DNA from: Echinococcus granulosus
Lineage: Eukaryota; Platyhelminthes; Cestoda; Cyclophyllidea; Taeniidae
Reading direction: 5' to 3'
Assembly: GCF_000524195.1 (NCBI RefSeq)
Contig: NW_020170427.1
Coordinates: forward strand, 553,183 to 617,182
DNA: 64,000 nucleotides
The position numbers and the translations under genes are program-made. Position 1 is the stretch's first letter; the number at the start of each line of letters is the position of its first letter. The notes under the pieces were generated by a model that was not told where the DNA came from, did not search any database, and saw only the letters and a program-made list of their open reading frames with translations. Below, piece after piece: positions 48,101-62,008 of this stretch.

Positions 48101-51100
48101 GAGGCGTCAGATTCCAGGTCACCCATGTTTTCCGAGCATCCCAGAATACGTTTCAAGAGTGATGGTAGTGGAAGTGGTAGTAGAGATCGTCCACTTACGA
48201 AGTAGAAGACGGTTGCTCTCTGTGGTAAGACTCACTTAAATATATCGGCATGTAAAGGTCAGTCGCCTTGACCGCAGTCATCTAATTCTTTCCCGTTCGT
48301 TACTTTTCCACTATCTTAGGCTGAAAGTAAGACTAAAGCGGAAGCATGGGATAAGCTCACTCCAGAAGTAGGAGCGGGAGCAAAACGATAAGGAGTTTAT
48401 TTAATATGATTTTAGTTTTGGTAGATTTATTTACACCGGCTCGCATTCGTCTACTCTCACGCCATCCACAGATGCATAAAAAGATGTAGGAATGGAGGGA
48501 TGGAAGGAAAAGTCAAGAATGATTAGGATCAAGGTCAGTCATAGTATACCTGCGTTTGTTATAATTTTGTATGTTTGTTAAATAAGGGAAATGAAAAAAA
48601 GGATGGAATGACTGGGGGAGGAATTTACAATAGTATTCAGTCGCTGCTACTGCCGCTGCTGCTGATGTGACCACTAAAATTACTGTAATGGGGGAATGAC
48701 TAAGAAAGGGGATGGGAAGGCGGTAAAGACGTTCATATATGAGAAAGGAAAACAGAGAGCTAGGAAGAAAGCAGGGTAAAACCAGTAAAAATGGCTAGAA
48801 AGAATAAGTGAATGCAATAGGGCTGAAAGGGGAGGTTTACAGCAGGCTGAGAAAAAGGCCTCGACGATCCCATAATTGCTAGCTTTGTTGTAACTTCTTC
48901 CTTTCCATTCTAGTCATTACCACCAAGACAGTGAGAGTAACGATGAGCAAATCTTCGTTGCTTTCCCCTACGTTTCCTCATTTCTTCGGGCTGTTTTTAA
49001 TCCAGTGAAAGCGACTACCATTTATCCACCCAATGTGGCCCTTTATCATCCAAAATACAACTGCATAATTTTCTCATGCTTGGGCTGGGTATGCTAAAAT
49101 TGGCGTGTCTTTAGCTGATCTCGCTCAATTCCTTAAACTAATGTACAGCAATATTTTGCAAAAGTTAAAGGAAAGATTTTTACTAAAAAAGGTTTGTTTG
49201 GGTTATTTTATTCACTTTGGCACAACTTAGAACTATTTCTTTATAACTCCTTTTTGTGAAATTAAAATAATGCAGCTGCCGTATGAACCAGTGGTGTGTA
49301 GTGCTCTGAGGCGTCCACGAAGCTGTAATAGAAAAATTTTGTGTTTTTTGTGTGGAATGGTTTAAAAGGCTAAAGCTAAACCATCACAAACACCTCCATT
49401 GCAGCCTCCAGAAATCTAAACACCATTAAACAAAGGTTTAGCCATCCAGAAACCACCTGTTCATACTTCCATTACTAATGTTGCCCGCATCCACTTTTCT
49501 TGTTTCCTTTTTTATATTCACCTTATCCATATCTACCCATCTATTTATTCAAGATCTACCCTAAACATCTTTACTTTTTTCTTTCATTCAAATTAAGTCC
49601 ATTTATGTTTTCTCCGCCTAAGATTCTATTATCCATCAACTATATTGTTACAGCAGTTCTCATCCAGTAATTTTGCTCCTTAAAACTTTTAATCACCTTT
49701 TCACACCTTATCCATCCATCCAGTTATTTACTAATCTTCTTACTTATCGAATTATTCATCCATTCATTCGGTGCAAACGAACCCAGTGATAGAATATCAA
49801 ACAGTAGCTATGAGTAGGTTTTCGTTTCTAGGGCTTGTGAAACATTCCAGTGGGTGCACAAAATTTCTGCCTTTCCTCAGCTTTGACTGTTCGGCCGGTT
49901 GACGCAGGCGATATGAGGTGTAGTTACGGAAAGGCGAATGCCAAGTTCGGCATCTCTCCACCTCGTTCTTCTAATCTCTCCATCGATGACGACGAACATT
50001 GTGGTTGTAGTACCGATATACAGGCAAATGGGTGGACAGGGGAATAGGTAGATAGATGAGTGAATGGATGATGATTCCTAAAACACCTGACTGCTTTTAC
50101 CTTAAACTTTACAAAAGTGGGAAGGCACTTCCGAACGCGAGTCAAATGCAACAAAGCTTGAGATTTCGCCTGGGCACGTATTCGGCTCTTTTATACTATC
50201 TATGGTCACATATTCGCTCTCCCAGCATGTGTTACTGTCAATCTCTAGATTTGCTATGATCTTAATTCAATTTCTTCTGTATATTTTAACGCAACCATTG
50301 TTAACGTTAGCTGGCCTGATATCTGATATAGACGAAATGTATTTAGTCGATAATCATTGTGGAACGCTTTGGCTGGATACGATGGAACATCTTATTCGAA
50401 TAAGTAAACTGAATTTAGAACGGTAGGAAATAAACATCCACCATAGTTATAGCCTGCGATTCGAGTGATTGGTCAAGGACAAGAAACTTAACTGCCAAAT
50501 ACCTGCGATCGAACAGTAAAATAAAGGGATGTGACTTACGCACCTAACAAGATTTTGACAGAGAGACAAGGAATTCATTTGGGTGTCGATCATACTAAAC
50601 CGTGGTGTTCTTCCCTGATGGTTGATTAAGTACACTTTGTCTACATGGGACATCAGCCAAACTTGTCTACCTTACCGTCCATTCGCCACCATCGGTTGCG
50701 TACGCGTGCCGGAGGTGTGGGATGAGCTGATCCGAGGTGAGGTGGAGTGAGGATATCAGAGATCATGGCGGTATAAGCTGATGGCTTAAAATGAGCATTT
50801 CAAGAGTTATTTAAATTCACCTTGGGATAAAAAGGCCTTTTTTATGACGCGGGGTAGTGGCGTATGAAACCAATTTGCTTGTCTAGATGTTAAATGGATA
50901 GTCTGAATTGCCGAAAGTTCGAGTGAACGCATCTACTTCCACTGTTTTACTTCTAAAACTTCTAACTAATAAAAGAGCCTTGCCAGCAACAGTCTATGTA
51001 TTCAACAAAGCAGAACTTGATATCCACTGATGGGGAACTATATTCCTTCAATTTTCCTACAACCGCAAATTTTATGGATCCATTCTTGGTTTAGATTCCT

Positions 51101-54100
51101 CAAAAATCTCTTCTTAAGAAGCTTCACTACTGGAGCGAATCCCAGACAACTATACTTTGCGCATTTCTCTCCACCAGTGTTAGTAAATGAAAGAATTGCT
51201 TTCTCTTTGCATTCTAACCTTTGCCATTTATCACTTTACTCCCGTCATCTTGCTTTCTGTTAAGAGAACACTTTGGTACCTTTCTCCACAGCTGCCCAAA
51301 TGCAAGAAATCCATTTTCCACACGTTTGTACTCAATTGCGTTGTTATTTTACCCCTACTTGTGGTACATGAGTTTGCCATAGCCACTGTAAAAGCGAAGG
51401 CGGAAATGCGTCGTTATTTTAGTAGCAGTCGAGTTTGCCAGATTTATGCAGCACCAGGTAATTAACTGAATAAATTAAATCCTTCTGCGCTACTAAAGGG
51501 ACCGACTGATGCAGTTCTCAATATTTTTTCGTCAATCTTTAAAGTAGAAGGCACTTTGTTATCCTATTTAGTGAAATGTACAGGACAGTACACTACCAAC
51601 ACAGGATACGTACTACGATGTGTTTCTGCAGCTCCGAATTTGCAATCGGATTGCAGGAATGCGCACTGCTGATCCTCTACTGCAAGCACCCGCTCTTTTA
51701 CAATCTCTGTTAAGAGGCGATTTCACAGGTGTCACGCCTCTTTCTGTCTTCAGCTATTAGCATCCTAAGTTACACATTGTTTGTGTTTCAATCTTGAATA
51801 CCTTTATCAAATTGCAGACCCAGACTGGGCTAACCTGGTTGGTAACAAAGAAAAGGTGCTTAAAACCGACAACCATTGATTGCTGACTGCAGATGAAATT
51901 GAAGATGATAAATTTCACACATAGAGATCAAAATGGCTCAGTCGTGTGCCAGAAAGGGAGGTGACTCGGAGCGTGGCACCGACTACTGTTGCATTGTGCT
52001 TTTCTAGAAGAAGGAGGTGAAGAAAATGGCTGTGTGACACGCTGATGTGGACCACTCACCGACCATTTACCAGCTGTCCTCACGAATTCTTAGCGCCAGG
52101 GCACAGCCCATATCCTCGCCTCATCAACAACAACTACAGTAACGCAATTATCATCATCATCAACCTCATCTTTCCTTTATTTGAGATGAGGGTGTTTTAT
52201 GCCCATGCTTTGATTTGAAAAAAAAGGCTTTCATGTAATTTCCCCTGATTTTTCAGTCTTTCTGTAGGTCCCTTCATCCTAACAAGCTTAACTCAGTTTT
52301 TAGTAGGAAAAATCCATTCTTAATTCATTCAAGCATGATAATTACATATTTTTGTCACCTATGTTTTACTTTTGCTTGGTTTGCTTTTGCTTTTAGTAAT
52401 CACGAAAACAATCGACTTCTAGCCACATGTGCTACTCACCCTTATTTTTATACCCCTCTGTCCATTTTGCTCGCGATCACGTTATTGCCAAAGAAGGTGG
52501 TAATCACTTAGAGTATCGAGAGACTACGGAGGATGGTAACGGAAGTGAAGATGAGGCTGTTTCCTACCCTTTTCTGCCTACTTCTTCCATCTCCACAGGC
52601 GCATTTCCCCGCTGTATGAGAAATGAGGCGGGAAGTGTTGCATTGCGTAGACTCACTACAAGGAGTGTAAGAATAGGGCATTCCCTTGAGGGACTCACTA
52701 GCCACTTGGTGTTATTTACTGGTTTGACTGTTTCTCAAGAAGGAATTATTCTTGGTCACCTTCCATTTGTAGTGAGATGGATTGAGTTGAGTCGAGTTGA
52801 TAAATAGGGAGGGAGAAAGAAGCGTATAGATGGTATATGGAGTGATCTTGAATGTGGGCGTTTGATCTTTATCAGGTTGGACATTGTCTTGCACATAGGC
52901 AAGTACATAAAAAGGACGCGTGATACGGTAGAAGTGAAACGGTGGCCGCCTTGGTAGTAAGGTGGTATTGAATAGTCAGCAGAATAATGACATTTTGAGT
53001 AGCCTAACGAATATTAAAATAAAATCTATACGTCATTTCTCAACATAGCTCCTTAGTCGGTCAATTAACAATGCAAAACTTCGCCTTTTACTTTTATTGC
53101 GAATCACTCCATCAGTAGGCACACATTAATCTGCATGATCAAGAGGAGAGCAGACTCCCTCTTGAGTGTAATGCAGCACCCATCATGGAGAGGCTCATCA
53201 AAATTTAGGAAGTACATTCTGGCATTGCGTACTCGTCTTTCCCAGGCACCACATAAAAAGCTTTCCGCTTTGTTTATTTTTACTTCTCCTGCCCAGCTTA
53301 TTGTGCAGCAGCTATTAATATCATCTTTCTCTTCGTCGTACCCATCATTCTTACAAGCACTCGACCTTACACTAGGTCAGAGACGATTGAGTAAAATCAC
53401 CTTTTTCCAGTGTTTCGATGATTACTCCACTTCTTCTGCCTCTTCCGCATTTGGGTGAGGGTGTTTCAGGCCCTTTGTGCTGCCACCACACAACCCAATT
53501 GTTACAATATCAGTGGATTAGAACAGTACGAGGCGTTAGTTTCCAGGTTACCCTTGTTTTTCGTTCTTGTTAGAATGTACTTACAGGGAAGCAGTAGTAG
53601 TAATAGGGGTAGTAGAAGGCAGCTCATGCGGACCGTTTACCTAAGAGGTAGAGAAGAGGATCTCGTCTTTCCGAAAGCGGTTGTTTCCTATGATAAAACC
53701 CACTTGAATGCATTGAAATGTGATTAGTCGTTACCCTGACTACGGTAACCTATTCTTTCCCTTTTGGTGTCGTTTTGATCTCGTAAACCAAAGAGACAGA
53801 GAACCTGTACAGTGAGTTTTTCGTCTATGACCTTAAAAAGTAGAGATGACTATTAACTCTGTGGTTTTTCTCTGTAAAGTCGTACACTAGGATTAAAAAT
53901 TTTGCTGTATGTCAGAGGAAAGAGCATGAGATGAAAGCTATTTAAGGGCGCTGGCAGACTACTACTCAGGCCCGTCATGTCTTGAACGTTGACCTCAGTA
54001 CTGCAACAACGTCTAATGGTACGGATTACAAATTCAGCTGTAATGATGGTATTAGATGAACGCTTTGCATTCTTCTGTAAGAATAGGATATTTCTCCTTC

Positions 54101-57100
54101 GTTATCTTAGTCCAGAAGTTAAACCAGAAATAAAAGCACGGGACACTCTCACCCTAGAAGCAGAAAGTGGAAACAGAACGATAAGCAGTCTATTCAATAG
54201 GATTTTAGTTTTAACAGATTTACTAACACCAGCACGCATTCGTCTGCTCTCACACCATCCACAGTTGCACAAAAAAGACGTAGGAATGGAGGACCAGAGG
54301 GAATGGGCAACAGTGACCAGGGTCAAGGTCAATCGTGGTATACCTGCGTTTGCTATGATCTCGTGTGCTTGTGAGAAAAAGCAAACGAGGAAGAAGAACG
54401 GAATGCTTGACTAAGGAAGTTTCAATCGTTTTTAGCCGCTGCTGCCGCTGATGCGACCGCTGCTAGTTCTTGAATCAAAAAAGATGAATGTGGAGCGAGG
54501 TTGAGGAAGTGGAGTTTAGGTGGGATGAGCGGGAAAGAAGAGGCAGTACTGTAACAAGGCCCATTTTTGTAAATATTGAAGAAGGTACCAGCAGGTGCCT
54601 ATAGTAGGAGAGGGTTGATAAAATAAGAGCACTCACGCAACAATCGAGGAATGGTGTTGATACGGAGGTTGAATTGGAAGAGAAAATAAATTCATTTAAG
54701 AGAAGATGAAGGAAAGGATGGAATCAGGCTGAAATCAGCGGCAATTCCATTCTCGTGGTGATAATGACAGAGGCAGTAGAGATAGAAGTAGCAAGCTTGG
54801 TGATTGAGGTAGAATTTGCGATCGCCTCCGCCCTTCTTCTGCTGCCATTGAATAGGTATTGTTGTCTTTGTCGTTCCTGTAGTAGTTGCTGCTACTGCTG
54901 CAGCCTTTGGAAATAAGGCGAGGAGATGGGCTGTATTCTCACATTAAGTGTAGTCTAAGACAGGTGGCAGGTGTTCAGTGTGTCGTCAAGATAAGCGCAG
55001 CAGATCTCCATTCCTCTATTTACGCTCATCCATGCAAGCGAGTCCCAACAATGGTAGGTGCCAAGCTGCTGAGTGCTTCTTGGAGTCATCACTTCTCCAG
55101 AGACAGTGTATGAGCCACCTCTTCTTTTTGTAATGTTATCGACGCCAAAAGAACCTGCATAGTCAGTACTCAACAAGTAATAGTTTCACGCTTTCTCCAC
55201 TTTGTTGCAGCCTTCAATGCACTTAAGAGTAATACGAAGGTACAGCTGAATAAGGCCGGGAATAACAGTAGATTGAGAAGGAACAGAAGAAAAATACTTA
55301 CAACTATTAAACATCTCAATGACAGCATCTACAGAGGATCTAAAGAAGGATTTCATCCTAGAGTTGGTCTAGCGTGGGTTCAGAAGGAAAGCAATCCACA
55401 ATCCGATGGCCGACTTGGTACTCTGGCGATACACCCTGATCCGTGTTATGCTATTGCATCGTGCATCGGTCAGTCAAAGAGAAGGTGGAAATACCTTTCA
55501 GTTAACTTAAAACAAAGGGGACAACTTTAAGGAATGCCGATGTAATGTGCCACTTTCAGGCAGTAACAAGGCCTGAAGCAACGGCTCCGTTTTGTGAAGA
55601 GGAGATGTGTTAACGATAGCGAAATTGAGCATTGGACTAATGTGGTGGAGCGAAAGCTCAGCAGCAATGGCAATAGATAATTTTCGTGAGGGAATGAACT
55701 AACCATCTCTAAAGGAAGTGACATGCCTTTAGCACATCTAGCGTCCAGATCGAATTCACCGTCATGTATTTCCACCAGAAATGCACCTTGCAAACGAAAG
55801 AAATAGAATGCGACCTAATTTACCGTCTTTAAAAAAGTCACGTATTTTAAGTATCCTTGAATGAAGGAAGATCATTTACTATACGGGCTTAGCTTGGTGG
55901 TTAGACTATTTCGCAGGCAAACTGCTGGTGTTTGGGGGAATAAGAACTACTTTTCCAAGTTCCTTTCCAAACTTACTAAAGCAGTCGGTGATTACTACCC
56001 TCCTTCGACGAGATAATTCATAAAATTCAGTCACACAAACTACGTTTAAAAAATAGACTTTAAGTAAGCATCAAATGCGTCTTAATAAACGACTAGTAAA
56101 CATGAAATCATGTAGTGGATCCCTAAAATGTAACGCAGGCTTGTAGGTGCATTGCCTCTTCTACCATTTACTGCAACTCTAGGATATCTCTTGAATTCCA
56201 AAGTAAAAATGTTGCTTTCTTAAAGGACGCCATCGAATTACTCAAAGGACTTATTTGTGTTTGAAGAAGCGCTGGATGCAGATTTTAAATAGTTAAAAAA
56301 TCATGACCTACACCACGCAAACTTAATTCAAATGAGAAAATTTCCTTTCTTGCAGACCAAATGTCAGCGGTTTTTGAACAAGTAAACACACAGCATCAAG
56401 CAATGATTACAAGAGGAAAGCAAAACGCAATGACTAGTCCAGGTAGAGGACAGTTTCCAAAATCTGTCTTTCTTTTATCTATTCGAGGCGCAAAGGCCGC
56501 TAGAGTAGACTCAATTTCTGTGAGCCTAAGGAAATCAAGCATTCCTAACTAGTTGGTTACCATGCTGGAGGGAATGCCGCTAAAGTAATTAATGTTGGCA
56601 AATCGCACAGGGCCGCAAAACCCCGTTCTTTCGATTGAGGGTAAAATCATTCTTTATGAAAAATTTCAGAGTTGCCTGCTTTTTGGACGTTGAGAGAGAG
56701 GTGTTATTAGACGCACTGCTATCATCGTCCTCCTCTCTTAGCTGGACTGTACTACCGTTATTACGGCTCGTTGCAGTTGCTGAATCATGATCTCGACATT
56801 AAGAGTTGCCAGATGTACTTTGGACAAGCAATTGTTTATTGGAGTTTACAAGTGGAGAGAAACTAAAAGAATCATTTTTGAAGTAGGATAAGAAACTCCG
56901 AACTGCAGTGTTTTGATCTGATGATAAAGCTATTGCTATTTTGTCGACAGGAGACACCGGTTTAAATAACTCAGTTCATTGTCTATTCTCGGCCAGAGAA
57001 AGTGTAAGGGTGGTGGAAGGTTCTGTCAACTCCGCTTGTCTGTAAGTATCCTTTTTATGCCTTATTTATAGATAGGCAAAGTGGGAAGTGACCGGGTAAC

Positions 57101-60100
57101 ACGTACACCAGCTGTCAATGTGACGGAAATGAGTGAGCAAACGCCAAGCTAACCTATGTAAGAAGATTTTAGTCGCTAGTTTGAATCCATGCGCAAAAAG
57201 TCACCCACACGTGTGTGGATACAGTCAGCATCAATCTCTACTCTAACCGCGCTTAACTGTTTGGTTCGTCGCCTTACCAAAATCACACCACAAATACCAA
57301 GCGGTTCGAGAGATAGAAGGACGAATGACACGTCTACTTGTCATCGATATGAAGGGATGAGAAGTACCATGAAATGGGTTTGTGGGCAGCCAACCAATCA
57401 ATCTCCTATTTTACAACCACTTGACTGCGATTGGTAGTTTGTTAAAGTAATTTTGATGGAAGATTTGAATTAATACAGAAGTGGGGTAGAAAATTCTTGC
57501 AGAAGGTTTCATGAAACAGGACTGCGCTACTTTCCAGATATCTGCAGATAGATGATGCCAATGCAGAGTTCGCTGCTGCTACAAAAGAGCTGGGAAGAAG
57601 AATTACAGTTCAACGTAGAGATTATGGAAGAGAGAGATAAACAAGAGCTCTGTTTAACTTGTTACCACATCGGCTCAGAGCTGCTTTATGTCCGAAAAGC
57701 AACTGTTAGTAAAGAATATGAAAGAGAAAATGACTCACTTTCATTCCATCATTACCGTAGCAATTGCAAGATCCATCCTTTCAAAGTCAGAATCTGTCAC
57801 TTTCAAATGATCCCACCTGGATTTACTCCCAACGACTGGCAAAATAAGCAAGATTTCTTAACTGGCAATTCATTAAAGTGAGCCTCACCGCTGCTAGTTA
57901 CCCTTCGTTAGGTAGGCGATTAAAGTAGATCACTTGGGAAGAAGTGCTGCAAACGGCAATTTCTCCCTTCTTTACTGCTGCCGGTCGGATCTTGAAGTCA
58001 ACGAAGACAGCAGAAACGTACATCAACAAACAAGAAATTCGGCGGGAATAATAGCAGCCTGGTAAATAGCCCATCGGCTAGTTATCTGCAAAGGCCGTGA
58101 TCGAAGTCACAGAAAGTTAAGTGACATTTTTAAATGAGAGGGTTGCTTTCAGTAATCGAGATATGCGTTGAGGAGGAGGTTTAAGACTAGCTGGTCCAAG
58201 GTGAGGCGAGGTTGTAGGGGACCAAGGTGGTGGACATTGACTATTTTAAAATGAGAGTTTCTAGAGAGATCTAAATTCACCTCAGGACGAATGGATTCGA
58301 AATGGTGAAAAAGGAGTGGCCACTAGCAGGGTGACTGAACATCAAATTCCAACATATTCTACTAAATTTGACTATAGAGACTAAATGTTTTCGGGATTAG
58401 AGGAACCTCTTCTCTACATTGTAGTTTAAGAGTTTCCGTGACCCGACTACTATTGCAACTATTCAAATGTATTGTCGGGTGAACAAGAAAAAAAGATGAC
58501 CTGATAACCTGTACTTTGTACTGCTTTCATTCACTGTCATTCTAGCAGGTGGTTTGTGTGATCGAAAATGAAAAATTTGACTCCTTTCCCGGAGGCGTGA
58601 CACATTCTCAAGTTCGTAATGTAGCTTAATAAATTTGTACGGATTCAACCACTGCTGAAAGCGTCTTAGAGCTCTTTGAATCTTGAAACAATCACCACAA
58701 TAACCTTTTTAAAGAAGTACAGACAAGCTGTGGTAAGCGCTTTTATGCACCATTTTGTCACTGAAAGCCAAAAAATTGTCTCTGATTGCCGTCCCTTCTG
58801 TCTTAATCATTCCTCAACCCTTCCTCTCATTTCATGTGTTGCCGGGAGACTGTCGCATGCTAACATCTAATAAAGGTGTTAATCAGTTGGAGTTCAAAGA
58901 ATCCCCATCAGGGTAGTTCAGAGGACGAAGTTAGAAATGAAGATGGAGCCAATCATTGCATCCTTTAACTCACTTTCTGCTTCCATCTCCACAAGTAAGC
59001 TTTGCAACTGCATGAAGCAATGCATTTTGCTGAGTTTGATTGCTTTGACTCAGCAGAAGGAGACTAAGAATAGAGCGTTTCTCCTACGGACACATCAGTC
59101 ACCAGGCACTTTGCCCTAGTCAATACCGCTGACTGTTCCCTAAAAAGGAAAAGTTTATCTTAGCAAACTTCCATTTATAGTGCCTTGGATTGGACTGTGT
59201 AGAGAATATCGATAGGGAGATATTGAAAGTGAAAAGTAGGTGGATAACATTGACTTCAGATGTGGTTGATTGGCCTTTAACAGGTGAGAAAAGGCTTTTG
59301 CAGTGCATCGCACATCCGCACAAATCTACGAAGGTGCATAATGTGATGTGGATGAAAAGGTGAGCGCTTTAGAAATGCGGGATGGATAGTGGAAAGTGGT
59401 AGTGAATAGGACCATCTACCTACCTTGGAGGGACTTATCACTAAAATTAATGGAGAGTGCAATGCGGTAGAGCATACCCTATCTTTTCAAAAAGCCATAA
59501 GAAAGGCTTTCCTCATTTCTTTATTCCCCATAGCCTCTGCTCACCTATTAGTGTAGCACCTATTAAATAGTCTTTCTCTTATCGTGCCCACCACCTTCAC
59601 AAACATTTGGGTTTGCAGTGGGTCAGTGAAGATTGCATTAAGCCACGGCCTTCTAAGGTTTGGGTGATTACTCCACATCTGTGGAATGAGGGTGCTGCAT
59701 GCCTTTGGGTTGAAGTAGGAGAAGCTGACTGCTCTGCTTGATTGTTCTTGCCTTACGTAGCAGGAAACGTTGCCTGTCTGTTTAAGAACCTTCAAAGTCT
59801 ATACTTGCACAACTTGCATTTGCAGCAGTAGTAATACCCTTATCAGTTCATTGGCGTAGGAGAAGACGGGAGGAAGACCATATTTTTGGCATTTTTTGGA
59901 AGAAAAGGGTAATGAATAGCATGTTTGAGTGACGACAACGTGCTTTGAAACACGCACACTACATTAACTTGCACGACTCTACAAGTGTAATTGAATATGC
60001 TGATATACAGCTGAGAGTAGATATTGTTAACGCATGCCTAGGTCACCCATTGAAGGCTTTGATATCTACGCACAAAGGCACTTCAAGTGTGTAGCTTTAC

Positions 60101-61030
60101 CGGATAAAGAGAAGCAAAAGAAAAATGTGACAAAAGCGTTATCTCTTATAGGCGTTGACATTGTAGTGTTCGGAGCGATGCAGGATGTTGGGTCAGTGGA
60201 GCAAGAAGAGGAGGAATCACTAGCACCAGAGCCACTGCTAATAGCAGCTCCTGTAACACTAATGGGACCTGAGAGCTGAGCAATCGGTAGGACAGAGGAT
60301 TTCGATGTAGGGAGAAGTGAAAATGTACCTGAATGTTGGACTTGCAACGGCACCATAAACACTCCTGCTGCCACAGTCTTTTGTGCGTCACCGATTTGTT
60401 GAATTATCAGAAAAATCAAGACGTCGTAGGGAATCCGTTGATTATACGATCTGTTGGACGTAGAGAAGTTCTTAAGTCGATTTTTGATGCACAGCAAGAA
60501 TGACCTCCAGAAATGGGAGTTTTAATCCAAATCACTAAACAAATATTAAAGTTTACCTAGTATTCTATCCCTACTAGTTCTTCTCCATCCTCTAATCATT
60601 TAACATGGATTTAGTCCAGCTTTCTTATTTGTAACCATTCCATCCGAAACTATCATTCCGTCCATTTTAGATCTCTGCGCGACAATTTTCTTTCCTAAAT
60701 CTACCTACATTCTCTCCCTGTCATTCTACTATTCGTTAAACATCTTTTTGGTAAATCAACACGCAAACAGTGAATATCAAGTTGGATGATTCCAGATGAA
60801 GCGAGTTACAAGTAATCCTGAATTGGCCTTAACAATACGATTTCATCCACCTTAATAGACATTCAATCGACAAAGTAATTTAACCTGCTTCGAGGTGATA
60901 AGTTTAAACTGGATTACTTTGACAGAAAAGACACCAACAGTGAAATGGACATAAGTTGTAGCGATCCAACAGTTTCCTCCGGCTTATAGCAAAGAATGGC
61001 TACAGTAACACGAGTTCTTGGAGAGCAAAA

Positions 61031-61071
61031 TGAATGACAAATCGCATTTTGCGAATACGATTTGTCATTCA
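61031..61071. repeat. Second copy of the 14-bp-arm hairpin
   Basis: Same arms, loop and inner alternative hairpin as at 26999-27039. Confidence 0.85.
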
Positions 61072-61621
61072 GTGGAACAAAGTCGATCCTACTTGCTAGG
61101 CAAGAGATAGAATAACATTTCAGAAACAGCCATTCAAAGCCAGTGGATGCTTATGCAACCAGTGCAGCGCATTTTGGTTAATAAATTTTTGCATTAAAGT
61201 GGAGGTCAATTGGTAATCTTGCCCGTGAAACCTCCTTACCATCTCTCTATGTGCATTTCCTGTGCTCACCCCTCCACCCGCTCATCTAACCCAAAGTCAT
61301 CCATCCTCCCGCCTTCTTTTAACCTACCTATCTATTTACCAATCCGTGAGCATTTACAACTCACCCACCTTCCATTCTTTTGGTTCAAATCCATCTTTAT
61401 CTCACCATAGCCGAATCTAACCATCTTTACATTCCATACCTACCTACCCATCCATCTAGACATTCCGCAGTTCTGAACCGTTTTTCCCTTATTCCACTGA
61501 AATCCACCCAATAATCTATTGACATGGAAAAAACGGAGACAGCCGCTTTTGATTACTATTTTGTTTTGAAACAATTTTGACCAGTAATTTTGCCCTTAGA
61601 TCTACCTATTCATCCATCCTT

Positions 61622-62008
61622 CTACAATGAAATTGAGGGAGGAAGGGAAAATTGCACAAAAATAATATGAAAATACTCAAATATTTGCTTGGGTAGGGCG
61701 GGATAGCCAGGGTGGTAAAGGGAATCTAGAACCATTACACAGTATTTCCCAACATCAACTTCTCTCTCAACCCTCCTGTTGTCCAATAATGACTCTGTTA
61801 GGGTGTTTCTTAGAGACGGAGTCAAAGTCCTCACGAAGACGACGGAGCGTCCAGCAACTGCCGTACTAGGCATTTGATTACTGTGTTCTTCCAACTCTTC
61901 TGCTATTGCGATGTTTTTGGTTTTTTTGGAGACTTTATCCATGGCGTTGACGACTGTAATTGCGGCTCCGAGTAGGGTGTAATACAGGAAGAGAAATGAA
62001 TAAGCCAT
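61622..62008 (-). CDS. Hypothetical small protein with signal-peptide-like start, second copy
   Basis: Identical translation to the minus-strand frame at 27590-27976. The perfect conservation between copies says nothing about selection because the surrounding non-coding DNA is equally identical. Confidence 0.25.
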   Translation of the reverse strand: MAYSFLFLYYTLLGAAITVVNAMDKVSKKTKNIAIAEELEEHSNQMPSTAVAGRSVVFVRTLTPSLRNTLTESLLDNRRVEREVDVGKYCVMVLDSLYHPGYPALPKQIFEYFHIIFVQFSLPPSISL